A DNA stretch of 64,000 bases, taken from NCBI RefSeq assembly GCF_042477335.2, contig NC_091246.1, positions 20,829,001 to 20,893,000 of the forward strand. Reading direction: 5' to 3'. The position numbers and the translations under genes are program-made. Source of the DNA: Ovis canadensis (taxonomy: Eukaryota; Chordata; Mammalia; Artiodactyla; Bovidae). Position 1 is the stretch's first letter, and every line of letters begins with the position of its first letter. Positions 47,078 through 61,471 of this stretch are shown piece by piece. The notes under the pieces are model-generated. The model had not been told where the DNA came from and searched no databases. It saw only the letters and a list, made by a program, of their open reading frames with translations.

Positions 47078-48260
47078 AAAGCTAGTGGAGGTGATGCAAT
47101 TCCAGTTGAACTATTTCAAATCCTGAAAGATGATGCTGTAAAAGTGCTGCATTCAATATGTAAGCAAAATTGAAAACTCACCGGTGGCCACAGGACTGGA
47201 AAAGGTCAGTTTTCATTTCAATCCCAAAGAAAGGCAATGCCAAAGAATACCCAAACTACCACACAATTACACTCATCTCACACACTAGCAAAGCAATGCT
47301 CAAAATTCTCTATCCAGATTTCAGCAACAGGCTGGTTCCAGATAGGAAAATGAGTATGTCAAGGCTGTATATTGTCAGCCTGTTTATTTAACTTATATGC
47401 AGAGTACATCATGAGAAATCCTGGGCTGGAAGAAGCACAAGCTGGAATCAAGATTTTCAGGAGAAATATCAATAACTTCAGATATGCAGTTGGCAGCACC
47501 CTATGGCAGAAAGTGAAGAAGAACTAAGAGCCTCTTGATGAAAGTGAAAGAGGAGAGTGAAAAAGTTGGCTTAAAACTCAACATTCAGAAAACTAAGATC
47601 ATGGCATTAGGTCCCATCACTTCATGGCAAATAGATGTGGAAACAGTGACAGATTTTATTTTGGAGGGGCTCCAAAATCACTGCAGATGGTGATTGCAGC
47701 CATGAAATTAAAAGGAGCTTACTCCTTGGAAGGAAAGTTATGACCAACCTTTACAGTATATTAAAAAGCAGAGACATTACTTTGTCAACAAGTGTCCGTC
47801 TAGTCAAGGGTATGCTTTTTCCAGTGGTCATGTATGGATGTGAGAGCTGGACTGTAAAGAAAGCTGAGCGCTGAAGAATTGATGCTCTTGAACTGTGGTG
47901 TTGGAGAAGCCTCTTGAGAGTCCCCTGGACTGCAAGGAGATCCAACCAGTCCATCCTAAAAGAGATCAGTCCTGGGTGTTCATTGGAAGGACTGAAGTTG
48001 AAACTGAAACCCCAATACTTTGGGCACCTGATATGAAGAGCTGACTCATTTGAAAATACTCTGATGCTGGGAAAGATTGAGGACTGGAGAAGAAGTGGAT
48101 GACAGAGGATGTGACGGTTGGATGGCATCACTGACTCGATGGACATAGATTTGGGTGGACTCCGGGAGTTGGTGATGGACAGGGAGGTCTGGTGTGCTGC
48201 GGTTCATGGGGTCAGGAAGAGTCGAACACCACTGAGTGACTGAACTGAACTGAACTGAAT
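47078..48260 (+). mobile_element. BovB fragment with internal deletion
   Basis: It starts in the RT fingers (AAAGCTAGTGGAGGTGATGC) and jumps near 47320-47335 from the ARLQQ region to the TGGTTCCAGATAGG region, deleting motif A. It then continues to an ACTGAACTGAACTGAA tail. Motif C is ruined (YAVG, 47483-47494). Reading frames at 46925-47173 and 47170-47391 are its remnants. Confidence 0.92.
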
Positions 48261-48284
48261 GATAAACGACTCTGTATTCTTTCA

Positions 48285-50095
48285 TAATATAGTTTTAGAG
48301 GTTTAATTTACCTACAATTAAATGCAGAGCTTTGTTGGCTTTGAAAAATTAACACATCCATGTAAGTAACACCACACTTAAGATATAGGATATTTTTCTC
48401 ACCTCAGAAATCTTGTTCATGCCCCATTAAAACCAATCGCCCTGTAGCAGGGGTAATCACTGTTCTGATTTTTATCACTACAGACTATTTTTGCCTGATC
48501 TTTACCTTTTAAAAAATGACATCATATGTCATGTGTGAGTTTTGCATCTTATTTCATTTTCATTATTTTTTTTTAGTTTCATCCATGTTATTGTGGTATC
48601 AGCACATTGCTTCTATTTATTCCATTATTTCATTTATGAGCACTTTCAGCATTATTACTAGCTTCTGGTGATTGCATATAAAGCCACTATGAACATGATT
48701 GTAGTAATTTTTTGTAAAAATATCTTTTCTCTTGAATAAATGCCTGAGTAAATGGTGTGTCATACCCAATGTATAAATAAGTTATAGATATACATACACA
48801 CAGATATATAATTTGCTATAAATTTTTCCAAAAAGTTTGTCATTTCATGATTTATGGAAGCTCCAAGTGCTTAAATCCCCATCAATATTTGATGTTACAA
48901 ATTTTCAAATGTTAGTCATTCTAGTAGATGCAAAATGATTTCCTGTTCTAATTTTTACTTATAGTTCCTGTATGATTAGTGCCATTAGTACCTTTTTTAT
49001 TATAAATACTAAAATTTTAATCTTATTTTGTTAATTCTTTTCAAGTGTTTTATACATATTTTTTTATTTGATTATTTGTTTTCTTAATATCAACTTAATT
49101 TGTTGAATTTTCCTCTATCTACTCTCACACACATTAAATACACACATAGTTTTTTTTCCTGGCTAGAAGTCTTTCCTGAGTTATATCCATCATAAATTTT
49201 TCTTCCAGTTTTATATATTGCATTTTAAAAAATGTCTACTGAATAAAATACTTTAAATTTTTATAAAATAAAACTTAATAATTTAAAATTTTTATGATTA
49301 ATTCTTCAATCTTTAGTCCAAGAAATATTTTCTTATTTCCAAACCATGAAGACATTCTTTTCATTTTCTTATGGAAGAGTTAGCCTTGATATTTAGGTTC
49401 TCGCTTCTACTCAAATTAATCTTGTGCACGGTATGAGAGGAGGATGGGGTTTAATTTTCTATTTGAAATATTTACACCAAATTGATTGGTTTTAAATACT
49501 TTTCTATTTTCATTGAACTGTGCTAGTGTTTTGAACAAAATACATTGGTCGTATAGGCAAGAGCTATATCTGAACTTTTTACTGTGTTCATGATCCATTT
49601 GTTTATGCTGTGCTGACATCACACTCTTAATAACCTTACAGTAGTCTTCCCTGGTGGCTCAGAGGTTAAAACGTCTGCCTCCAATTTGAGAGACCCGGGT
49701 TTGATCTCTGGGTTGAGAAGATCCCTTGGAGAAGGAAATGGCAACCCTCTGCAGTAATCTTGCCTGGAGAATCCCATGGATGGGAGAGCCTGGTAGGCTA
49801 CAGGCCATGGGGTCACAAAGAGTTGGACACGACTGAGAGACTTCACTCACTCACTCACTCACTCACTCACTCAAATTTATAGTAAGTCTTGAAATCATGT
49901 AATTTAAACTTTTCCAACATTGTTCCTATTTTTCAGCTATTTCAGATCCTTTAGGTTTCTACATAAATTTTAGATTCTCCTCATCAATTTTATTAAATAT
50001 TTTCTTAAGTATTTTATATATCTGCTAATATAAATTATATTAATGTACTTTATTTTTAGATAAGTTTTAGCTTTTACAGAAAAAAAACTGAATAG
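48285..50095 (-). mobile_element. Old L1M ORF2/3'UTR, antisense
   Basis: Blocks in L1M antisense order: ATCACTGTTCTGATTTTTATCACTACAGA, TTTCATCCATGTTATTGTGG, AAAGCCACTATGAACATGATTG and, after the Bov-tA, TAGTAAGTCTTGAAATC and ATAAATTTTAGATTCTC. It is much decayed with no open frame. Edges are approximate. Confidence 0.72.
49644..49876 (+). mobile_element. Bov-tA SINE with ACTC microsatellite tail
   Basis: The GTCTTCCCTGGTGGCTCAGAGG head is followed by a B-box-like GGGTTTGATCTC and a Bov-A body. The tail is expanded into about eight ACTC units (49844-49873). TTACAGTA (49636-49643) and TTATAGTA (49877-49884) are the likely TSD. It lies inside the antisense L1M. Confidence 0.92.
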
Positions 50096-50099
50096 AAAT

Positions 50100-51177
50100 T
50101 TTAATTTTAAGACTCTGCCAAAAATCTGTTAGGACGGGCAAACAGATTCAGTAAATTTACAGGACACAAAACCAACATTCAGAAATTAAATGCATTTCTA
50201 TATACCAGCAATGAAATACCTGAAATAAGCAATTAAGAAAATGATTCAATTTATAATAGCATCAACAATAATTTTTTAAAAAACCTTAGAAATAAATTTA
50301 ACCAAGGAACCTAAAAAGCTATATACTGAAAACTATTGATTTTGATGAAAGATACTGAAGAAGACACAAATAAATGGAAAGATATCCTATGCTCATGGGT
50401 CAGAAAAAATAATGTTTTTAAAATATCCACTCTTCCCAAAGCCCTATCTATATGTAACCCATATCAAGATTCTAATGGCACATTTTTTTTATGTTTTTTT
50501 TAGCAGAAATAGATAAAAAGCCTTAAAATTCTTATTGAACAACAACAACAACAAAAAGCCCTAAATAACCAAAGTAATTTTAAGAAAGTACAAAGCAGGA
50601 AGCATCAAACATCTTCATTTATAACTCCACTACAAAACTATAGTAACAAAAAGCATTAAAAATTGATACATAAAGCAATGGAACAGAACTGAGAGCCTAG
50701 AAGCAAGCCCTATCATCCATGGTCAATTAATGCTTGACAAGGGAGCCAGGAATACTCAAAGTGAGGAAGAGTAGTCTCTTTGATAAGTGTTGGGAAAACT
50801 GAATAATCATATGTCAAAAAAAAAAAAAGAAAGAAAGAAAATCAGATCCCTATCTTACACCACACAAAAAATTAACTCACAATGAATTAAAAACTTACCA
50901 TAAGGCTTAAAACCATGAAACTTCTAAAAGAAAACAGAAAATAAGATCCTGACCTTCGTCTTTGGCAGTAATTCTTTTGACTATGACACCAAAAGCACAA
51001 GCAGGAAAAGCAAAAATTAAGTGTGACTAAATCAAACTAAAAAATCTCCGCACAGCAAAAGAAATAAGCTACAAGATGAAAAAGCAACCTGTGAAATGGT
51101 AGAAAGCATTTGCAAAACATAAACTTGATACGGGTTAATACAAAAGGAACTTATACAACTTAGTAACTGATAAGCTG
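50100..51177 (+). mobile_element. L1M ORF2 segment, sense
   Basis: Blocks follow mammalian L1 ORF2 in sense order: GATTCAGTAAATTTACAGG, ATTTAACCAAGGAACC, GAAGACACAAATAAATGG, AAGCAATGGAACAGAACTGAGAG, AGGGAGCCAGGAATACTC and AAACTTATACAAC-type text at the end. It lacks a 3'UTR or poly(A) and sits between two antisense L1M blocks. A purine run (50817-50840) interrupts it. No open frame survives. Confidence 0.72.
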
Positions 51178-51480
51178 TTTTATGTTTTAATCATGAAAAG
51201 TATTGCATTTCATAAAATGATTTTTCTGCATCTATTGTGATTATCTGATAATTTTCTACTGTGTTCAGTTACTGTGGTTGATCGCAATGGTATGTTATAC
51301 ACTACTGTGCTGCTTAATTTCAAAGTATGTAGAATTTTCCCTTGAATTTTACTGTTTTCAAATTCCACTGTACTGAGAGAAAGTACTCGGTATGTTTTAA
51401 TGCTTTAAAATTTATTTAAGTTTGTTTCATGATCAAGCGTATGGCTATTTTGGTGAATACATCATATTCCTTTTAAAATG

Positions 51481-52258
51481 TGGAGAAAAGGAAACCTTCT
51501 TACACTGTTGGTGGGAATGCAATCTAGTTCAGCCACTATGGAGAACAGTGGGTAGATTCCTTTAAAAACTTGCAAATAGAACTGCCTTATGACCCAGTAA
51601 TCTCACTGCTGGGCATACACACCAAGGAAACCAGAATTGAAAGAGACACATGTACCCCAATGTTCATCACAGCTCTGTTTATAATAACCAGGACATGGAA
51701 ACAACCTAGATGTCCATCAGCAGATGAATGGATAAGAAAGCTGTGGTACATATACACAATGGAGTATTACTCAGCGATTAAAATGAATACATTTGAATCA
51801 GTTCTAATGAGGTGGATGAAACTGGAGCCGATTATACAGAGTGAAGTAAGCCAGAAAGAAAAACACCAATACAGTATACTAACACATATATATGGAATTT
51901 AAAAAGATGGTAATGATGACCCTGTATGCGAGACAGCAAAAGAGACACAGATGTGTAGAGTGGACTTTTGGACTCTGAGCGAGAGGGAGAGGGTGGGATG
52001 ATTTGGGAGAATGGCATTGAAACATGTATACTAGCATGTAGGAAATGAACCACCAGTCTATGTTTGATGCAGGATACAGGATGCTTGGGGCTGATGCACG
52101 GGGAGGATCCAGAGAGATGATATGGGGTGGGAGGAGGGAGGGGGGTTCATGTTTGGGAACTCATGTACACCTATGGTGGATTCATGTCAATGTATGGCAA
52201 AACCAATACAGTATTGTAAAGTAAAATAAAGTAAAAATAAAAATTTTAAAAAAAAAAT
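51481..52258 (+). mobile_element. Ruminant L1 3' end (5'-truncated)
   Basis: This comprises the last 140 codons of ORF2 plus 3'UTR and A-rich tail. The frame at 51570-51902 reads from MQIELPYDPV to the normal ORF2 terminus HIYGI and stop. The 3'UTR matches that of the L1 at 10722. The tail is at 52220-52258. A frameshift just before 51570 separates the Cys-His segment. The TSD is obscured by A/T-rich edges. Confidence 0.93.
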
Positions 52259-52546
52259 TTGTATTGAGCTGCTATTGGTGTAGAGTTCTGCAAATACAAA
52301 TAAAGTCTAATTAATTCTGTTTTTCCATTGTTCCATCTTTTTGATGGTGTTTTGTCTACGTTTTTGCTGATTCCTGATACTTAAGTGGTGAAGTTTCAGC
52401 TAAACATTGTCATATAATACCTTCAAATCAGTACTTTTTGCATTATTCAATTTATTAGGTGCACATATTTGAAATAGTCTCTCCTTGCCATGGAAGTATT
52501 CCTTTTTTGACGTCTTCTTCATCTGATATTAATAATATAACTATTC

Positions 52547-53968
52547 TCAGTTCAGTTCATTTGCTCAGTCATGTCTGACTCTTTGCGACCCTATGGACTG
52601 CAGCACGCCAGGCTTCCCTCTCCATCACCAACTCCTGTAGCTTACTCAAACTCATTTCATCGAGTTGGTGATGTCATTCAACCATCTCATCCTCTGTCGT
52701 CCCCTTCTCCTCCCACCTTCAATCTTTCCCAGCATCAGAGTCTTTTCTAATGAGTCAGTTCTACATAGCACGAGGCCAAAATGTTGGCATTTCAGCTTCA
52801 ACATCAGTCTTTCCAATAAATATTCAGGACTGATTTCTTTTAGGATTCACTGCTTTGATCTCCTTGCAGTCCAAGAGACTCTCAAGAGCCTTCTCCAACA
52901 CCACAGTTCAAAAACATCATTCATTTCTCAGCTTTCTTTATAGTCCAACTCTTATATTCACACAGGACTACTGGAAAAATCAAAGCTTTGACTAGATGGA
53001 TCTTTGTTGGCAAAGTAATGTCTCTGCTTTTCAATATGCTGTCCATATTGAATATGGACATAAGTTTTCTTCCAAGGAGAAAGCCTCTTTTGATTTAATG
53101 GCTGCAGTCACCATCTGCAATGATTTTGGAGTCCAAGAAAATAAAGTCTGTCACTGCTTCCATTGTTTCCTCATCTATTTGCCATGAAGTAATAGGACCA
53201 GATGCCATAATCTTTGTTTTCTGAATGTTGAGTTTTAAGCCAGCTTTTTCACTCTCCTCTTTCACTTATCAAGAGGCTCTTTAGTTCTTTGCTTTCTGCC
53301 ATAAGGGTGCTGTTATCTTCATATCTGAGACTATTTATATTTCTCCCAACATCTTGCTTCCAGCTTATGCTTCATCCAAGCCAGCGTTTCCCATGGTGTA
53401 CTCTGCATATAACTTAAATAAGCAGGGTGACAATATACAGCCTTGATGTACTCCTTTCCTCACTTGGGACCAGTCTGTTGTTCCATGTCCAGTTCTAACT
53501 GTTGCTTCATATTTCTCAGGAGGTAGGTCAGGTGGTCTGGTATTCCCATCTCTTTTAGAACTTTCCACTGTGTGTTGTGATCTACACAGTCCAAGGCTTC
53601 AGTTCAGTTCAGTTCAGTTCAGTCACTCAGTCATGTCTGACTCTTTGCAACATCATGAATCACAGCATGCCAGGCCTCCCTGTGTCTATCACCAACTCCA
53701 GAAGTTCACCCAAACTCATGTCCATTGAGTTGGTGATGCGGCTTAACCATAGTCAATAAAACAGAAGTAGATGGATTTCTGGAACTCTCTGCTTTTTCCA
53801 TGATCCAACAGATGTTGGCAATTTGATCTCTGGTTCCTTTGCCTTTTCTAAAACCAGCTTGAACATCTGGAAGTTCACAGTTCATGTACTGCTGAAGCCT
53901 GGCTTGGAGAATTTTGAGCATTACTTTACTAGCATGTAAGATGAGTGCAACTGTGTGGTAGTTTGAAC
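52547..53968 (-). mobile_element. BovB, antisense, with nested BovB end
   Basis: Minus-strand BovB runs from its tail to the RT ARLQQYMNCELPDVQAGFRKGKGTR region (53706-54005 frame). It is bounded by a 12-bp TSD with one mismatch, ATATAACTATTC (52535-52546) and ATATAACAATTC (53969-53980). Motif C reads YEDN (53323-53312). A second, 141-bp BovB end interrupts it at 53600. Confidence 0.94.
53600..53740 (-). mobile_element. BovB 3' terminal fragment nested in BovB
   Basis: Only the terminal 140 bp of a BovB are present, antisense, with a tail of four CAGTT units. It interrupts the motif A region of the host BovB between GTCCAAGGCTT and AACCATAGTCAATAAA. GGCTT is present at both edges. Confidence 0.85.
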
Positions 53969-54668
53969 ATATAACAATTCTACTTCTATATATTTTTGTT
54001 TGCATGAATTTATATAATTAAAGTGCATCCCTTGTAGACACCATATATTTGGTCTTTGCTTGTTACTGTAACCTGATAAGATCTTTTTAATTGCCTTACC
54101 TTTAATAAAGCTGTCTATATGATAGGACTTAAATGTCTCATGTTTGTTGTTTTCTTTTTCTTTTTTGCCCTTTGTCTCTATTTCTTATTTCCTACTTCTT
54201 TTGGATGAACTCAGTATTTACTAGCATTGCATGTTATCTTCTATATTGGTGTTTTTAGCTATAACTGTCTTATCTATTTGAGCAACTACTGGTTGCTCAA
54301 AGGATTATAATACTTAATTACAGTTTATCTTGACTTAACATTATATTGCCTCATGTATAATGTAAGAATTTTATAGCCATATACTTCCATTTGGCATCTT
54401 CATAGGATTTTTTAAAAGAATTTCAGAGGAGAAAAGCAATCTTTTATATTTACTCATATTTTCAGTGTTCTTCATTCTTTCCTATAAATTCAGATTTCTA
54501 TCTAACATGATTTCATTAAAGATGTTTCATCCATGTCTTATCAAGTTTCTTATCTGGAAACAAAAGCACGAAAATGTATTTCTTTCAGCATTATTTTAAG
54601 AGGATTTTTACTTTGTTGGATATAGAATTCTAGATTTTCAGTTTGATTTTTTTCCTTTAGTCCTGATT

Positions 54669-54877
54669 GTCCTTGTTTAGTCACTAACTTGTGTCTGACT
54701 CCTTTGTGACCCCATAGACTGTAGCCTACCAAGCTCCTCTGACCATGGGATTTCCTAAGCAAGAATACTGGAGTGGGTTGCCATTTCCTTCTCCATAGGA
54801 TCTTCCCAACCCTGGGAATGAACCCATGTATCTTGCATTGGCAGGTGAGTTCTTTGCCACTGAGCCACCTGGGAAGC
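54669..54877 (-). mobile_element. Bov-tA SINE, antisense
   Basis: Reverse-complement Bov-tA: TAGTCACTAACTTGTGTCTG, AATACTGGAGTGGGTTGCC, GATCTTCCCAACCCTGG, and the head ending GAGCCACCTGGGAAGC. TSD CCTGATT at 54662-54668 and 54878-54884. It is inserted in the antisense L1M. Confidence 0.92.
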
Positions 54878-54884
54878 CCTGATT

Positions 54885-55260
54885 CATATTCCTAAACTGT
54901 GACACTGATGGACTTTCAAATAGATAAAATCCAAGTGTTCTACCTTGTTCCACTAACTTGGTGGGAATTCAGATTTCAAACTCTTCCTCCTAGTACCTCG
55001 GTACTAGTGTTTGTTCAGTTCTTAAGCGTGCCAGATGCTTCTAGGTTTTCTAAAGGCTAATTTGTACTTGACTGGGTCTCATCTCTTTCCATTCCCTCAT
55101 TTCTAGGATAACCCTCTTAAATTAAAATTACTTTGAAAGCCCCAGATTTTTATCTATGAGTCCTAATTCCAAAAAGTTCCCCACTCAATCAGTGCAATAT
55201 CTTTGTGGTGTGCCAAGGATATAAAGGAAGTCAAGGGCAAAGAACTAAAGGAAATAGAAT
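54885..55260. other. No recognised element
   Basis: Moderately AT-rich and without a supported gene or repeat; possibly decayed L1M. Confidence 0.4.
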
Positions 55261-55261
55261 G

Positions 55262-56634
55262 ATGTTTTATCAAATAGTGAGTACCAATAAAAATGGAGAT
55301 TATCTTCACCTCACACCTGTCAGAATGACTATTATCAAAAAGACAAGAAATAATAAGTGTTGGTGAGGATGTGGAGAAAAAGGAATGCTTGTGCACTGTT
55401 TTAGGAATGTAAATTGGTTCAGCTACTCTGGAAAACAGTATAGAGATTTCTTAAAAAATTAAAAATAGAACTACTATATGATCCATCATTTCCATTCCTA
55501 AGTATTTATCCAACAAAACAAAAACACCAATTAGAAAAGATATATGCCTCACTATATTCAATGCAGCGATATTAACAATAAGCAGGATACGCAAGTAACT
55601 TGCTGTTGCTGCTACTGCTAAGTTGCTTCAGTCGTGTCTGACTCTGTGTGACCCCAGAGACAGCAGCCCACCAGGCTCCCCCGTCCCTGGGATTTTCAAG
55701 GCAAGAACACTGGAGTGGGTTGTCATTTCCTTCTCCAATGCATGAGAGTGAAAAGTGAAAGTGAACTTAAGTACCCATTAACATATGAATAAAGAAGGTT
55801 GGTACATACACACACACACAAGCTATGCAATTGTACTCAGTCATAAAAATTTTAAATATTGTCATTTGTTATAACATGGATGGACCCACAGTGTATTATG
55901 CTAAGAGAAATAAGTCACACAAAGACAATGTCGTATAATTTCACTTAAATGTGGAATCTAAAAAAACACAAAACAGTTGAAAAAACAGCAAAGCAGAAAC
56001 AGAGCTATATATACAGAGAACAAACAGGTGGTTGCCAGAAGGAAAGGGTTTGAGGGAAGTAATAGATGAGGGAGATTAAGAAGTACACACTTCCAGCTGC
56101 AAAATAAATGAATCATGGCTATGAAATTCACCAAGTGGGGAATACAGTCAATGACTAACAATATCTTTGAGACATTTTGTAACTAGACTTAATTAAATGA
56201 TCATTTTGAAGCACAAAGAAATATCAAATCACTATGCAATGAACAAATACAGTGTGGTATGTCAATTACACATTTAAAAGAAAAAAAAAAAAACAAACAA
56301 ACAGGAAAACATAGAAAAAGAGATCAGGTTACCAGAGACAGGGGATGGTTGGAGGAGAGATTGGGTAAAAAAGCTACACTCATCCAGTTATAAGCTAAAT
56401 AAGTATTCAGAATGTAATGTACAACACAATAAATATAACTAACACTGTTATGTGATATATATAACATTGCTAAGAGCACAAATCCTAACAATTCTCATCA
56501 GAGGAAACAAAATATTTTTTTCTATGTCTTTAATTTAGTATATTTACGAGGTGATGGATGTTCACAAAACATTATAATATTTTTATGATGTATGTAAGTC
56601 AAATAATTATGCTGTACACCTTAAACTTACATAT
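55262..56634 (+). mobile_element. L1M 3' end, sense, with second 3' piece
   Basis: It begins in the ORF2 C-terminal region (ATCTTCACCTCACACCTGTC, GTTGGTGAGGATGTGGAG, TTCAGCTACTCTGGAAAAC). It continues after a SINE with AACATGGATGGACCCACAG and CAGGTGGTTGCCAGAAGG, and reaches an A-run at 56280-56293. A second copy of similar 3'UTR text (GATCAGGTTACCAGAGAC, GGTGATGGATGTTCAC, AATTATGCTGTACACC) follows at 56320-56630, so two truncated insertions or a duplication are present. Confidence 0.75.
55602..55763 (-). mobile_element. Bov-A2-like SINE, antisense
   Basis: It starts TGCTGTTGCTGCTACTGC (a decayed CAG tail seen in antisense), then AGTTGCTTCAGTCGTGTCTG, ACACTGGAGTGGGTTG and AGTGAAAAGTGAAAGTG. 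AACTT at 55597-55601 and 55764-55768 fits a short TSD. Inserted in L1M. Confidence 0.9.
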
Positions 56635-57698
56635 TCAGTTCAATTTCACTTCAGTCGCTCAGTCGTGTCCGACTCTTTGTGATCCCATGGACTGCAGCAC
56701 GCCAACTTCCCTGGCCATCACAAACTACCAGAGCCTACTCAAACTCATAACCACTGAGTCGGTGATGTCATCCAACTATCTCGTCCTCTGCCGTTGCCTT
56801 CTACTTCACCGTCAATCTTTCTGAGCATCAAAGTCTTTTCTAGTCAGTCAGTTCTTCAAATTAGTGGCAAAGTACTGGAGTTTCAGCTTCAGCATCACTC
56901 CTTCCAAAGAATATTCAGGACTGACTTCCTTTAGGATGGACTGGTTGGGTCTCATTGCAGTCCAAGGGATTCTCAGGAATCTTTTCCAACATCACAGTTC
57001 AAAAGCATCAATTCTTTGGCGCTCAGTTTTCGTAAGTCCAAATCTCACATCCAAACATAACTACTGAAAAAAATATATATATATAGCTTTGACTAGAAGG
57101 ACATTTGTTGGCAAAGTAATGTCTCTGCTTTTTAATATACAGTCTAGGTTGGTCATAGCTTTCCTTCCAAGGAGCAGGTGTCTGTTGGAGATTACGAGTG
57201 AAATGACACAGTACAAGACACACAAGAGACAGATGACATGCACACTCTGACCAGAGGAACAGAACTGGGCAAAAAACTAATTGCTGTTTATTATAAAAGC
57301 CCCCTAGGCAGAATTCCAGACTGCATGAATAAGCCTTTTCAGCACAGACCATGTGCATATATGTTATCGTATAGCAAAGGGGAATAAAATCCTAGTCTAC
57401 TGCCGAGTCTGTACAAAGCCCTCTATTCCTTCTTTATCACAAGAAGGGAATGCTCCCTTGTTTGCAAGGGACCATTAAACTCAAGGCTGTGTCCAGACTC
57501 TTTGGCAGAATGCCTCGTTTGCAAGGATGTCCAGCCCTAGCAGAGAGGCCCGTTTGCAGGTACATTTCTGCTACCCTATTTACCCTTCAGTGTCTTTTAA
57601 CATCACAATTGCAGTCACCATCTGCACTGACTTCGGAGCTCAGAAAAATAAAGTCTGTTGCTGTTTCCATTGTTACCTCATCTATTTGTCATAAAGTG
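56635..57698 (-). mobile_element. BovB 3' part, antisense, split by LTR
   Basis: Minus-strand BovB runs from a CAGTTCAATTTC tail to the region just past motif C (CATCTATTTGTCATAAAGTG). A 407-bp LTR (57183-57589) sits in it. At 57698/57699 it abuts a plus-strand BovB head to head. Confidence 0.92.
57183..57589. mobile_element. Solo LTR of an endogenous retrovirus (probable)
   Basis: A 407-bp segment starts TGTTGGAGATTAC and ends CCCTTCA, that is TG...CA. It interrupts BovB exactly between an exact 5-bp direct repeat, GTGTC (57178-57182 and 57590-57594). No internal retroviral genes are present, so it is a solo LTR left by recombination. On the minus strand an AATAAA near 57288 precedes a T/G-rich U5-like end, and the GTTTGCAAGG word recurs at 57460, 57517 and (one base short) 57552, where U3 would lie. 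Polarity is therefore probably minus. The TSD length suggests class II, but the family is not recognised. Confidence 0.72.
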
Positions 57699-60649
<2,951 letters not shown>

Positions 60650-60654
60650 AGTGG

Positions 60655-60996
60655 TCCAGTGCACGTACCGCCACACTCATTACTCTGACCCTGCAGCAGG
60701 CCATCACAGACCCACACCTTTTCCAAAGACTCCTGCACATTCACAGGCAAGTCTGGATCAGTCTCTTTTGGCATCACTTCTTTCTCCTGATTCCTAGTGT
60801 GCAGGAGGTTTTGCTTGTGCTTTCTAAGAGTCTGCTTCCCCAGTCTTGTCTGAGTTCTGGTGGTTCTATTATGGGATTAATGGTGACCTCCTCCAAGAGT
60901 GCTTATAACAGACCCAGGTCTGCTGCAGCCAGAGCCGCTGCCCCTGCTGCTGGGCACTGCTGACCCATACCTCTGCAGGAGACACTCAAACACAGA
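60655..60996 (-). mobile_element. BovB 5'UTR piece, antisense
   Basis: This is the reverse complement of the BovB leader also seen at 38450-38760: GACCCTGCAGCAGGCCATC, AAGTCTGGATCAGTCTC, TAAGAGTCTGCTTCCCCAG, ACCTCCTCCAAGAGTGC and AGGAGACACTCAAACACAG. It starts 5 bp after the tail of the plus-strand BovB. It could be an inverted 5' segment of the BovB that begins at 61472, with later material between. Confidence 0.85.
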
Positions 60997-61111
60997 ATGG
61001 ATATTTCTTTTCTTCTCTGTTAAAATGCACCCTGGTCATGATTTTGTTCTTATTCAGCTCTTAGGAAGCTGAGAAAATTCATAGTTTGCAGATACTTCTG
61101 TCTTATTTCTG

Positions 61112-61468
61112 TGCCAACCCTTTCTCCTTTTGTGTTTAGTCTTTCCCAGAAACAGAGTCTTCTCCAATGTGTTGAGTCTTTGCATCATGTGGCCAAGGTA
61201 TTGGAGTTTCAGGATTGTTCATTCCAGTTAATATTCAAGGTTGATTTCCTTTAGGAATGTCTGGTTTGATCTCGTTGCTGTCCAAAGGACTCTCAAAAAG
61301 TCATCTCCAGCACCACAATTCAAAATCATCTATTCTTCAGCACTCAGCCTTCTTTATGTTTCAACTCTCACATCCATATACAACTACTTAATAAACTTTA
61401 GCTTTGACTATACCAACCTTTGGTAAAGTGACGTTTCTGCTTTTTAATACACTGCCTAGATGTGCCAT
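61112..61468 (-). mobile_element. BovB C-terminal piece, antisense
   Basis: It covers the region from AGTCTTTCCCAGAAACAGAG to GCCTAGATGTGCC, the BovB C-terminal coding segment in reverse. It lacks both a tail and an RT core. It ends exactly where the plus-strand BovB begins. The 115 bp before it (60997-61111) are unassigned. Confidence 0.85.
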
Positions 61469-61471
61469 ATT

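Larger units (their letters stand above)
51178..54661 (-). mobile_element. Old L1M ORF2-to-ORF1 region, antisense
   Basis: The outer framework continues in L1M antisense order across later insertions: TTTCTGCATCTATTGTG (51225), TATGGCTATTTTGGTGAATAC (51440), L1 3' end, TTGATGGTGTTTTGTCTAC (52340), CATCTGATATTAATAATATAAC (52520), BovB, GCATCCCTTGTAGACACCATA (54030) and GTAAGAATTTTATAGCC (54360). The sense-strand L1M segment at 50100 separates it from the block ending at 50095, which would precede it in the same element. Confidence 0.72.

Noticed and set aside
49844..49873. Short direct repeats as a CRISPR-like array
   Set aside because: These are contiguous ACTC units without spacers, in a SINE tail in a mammalian genome.
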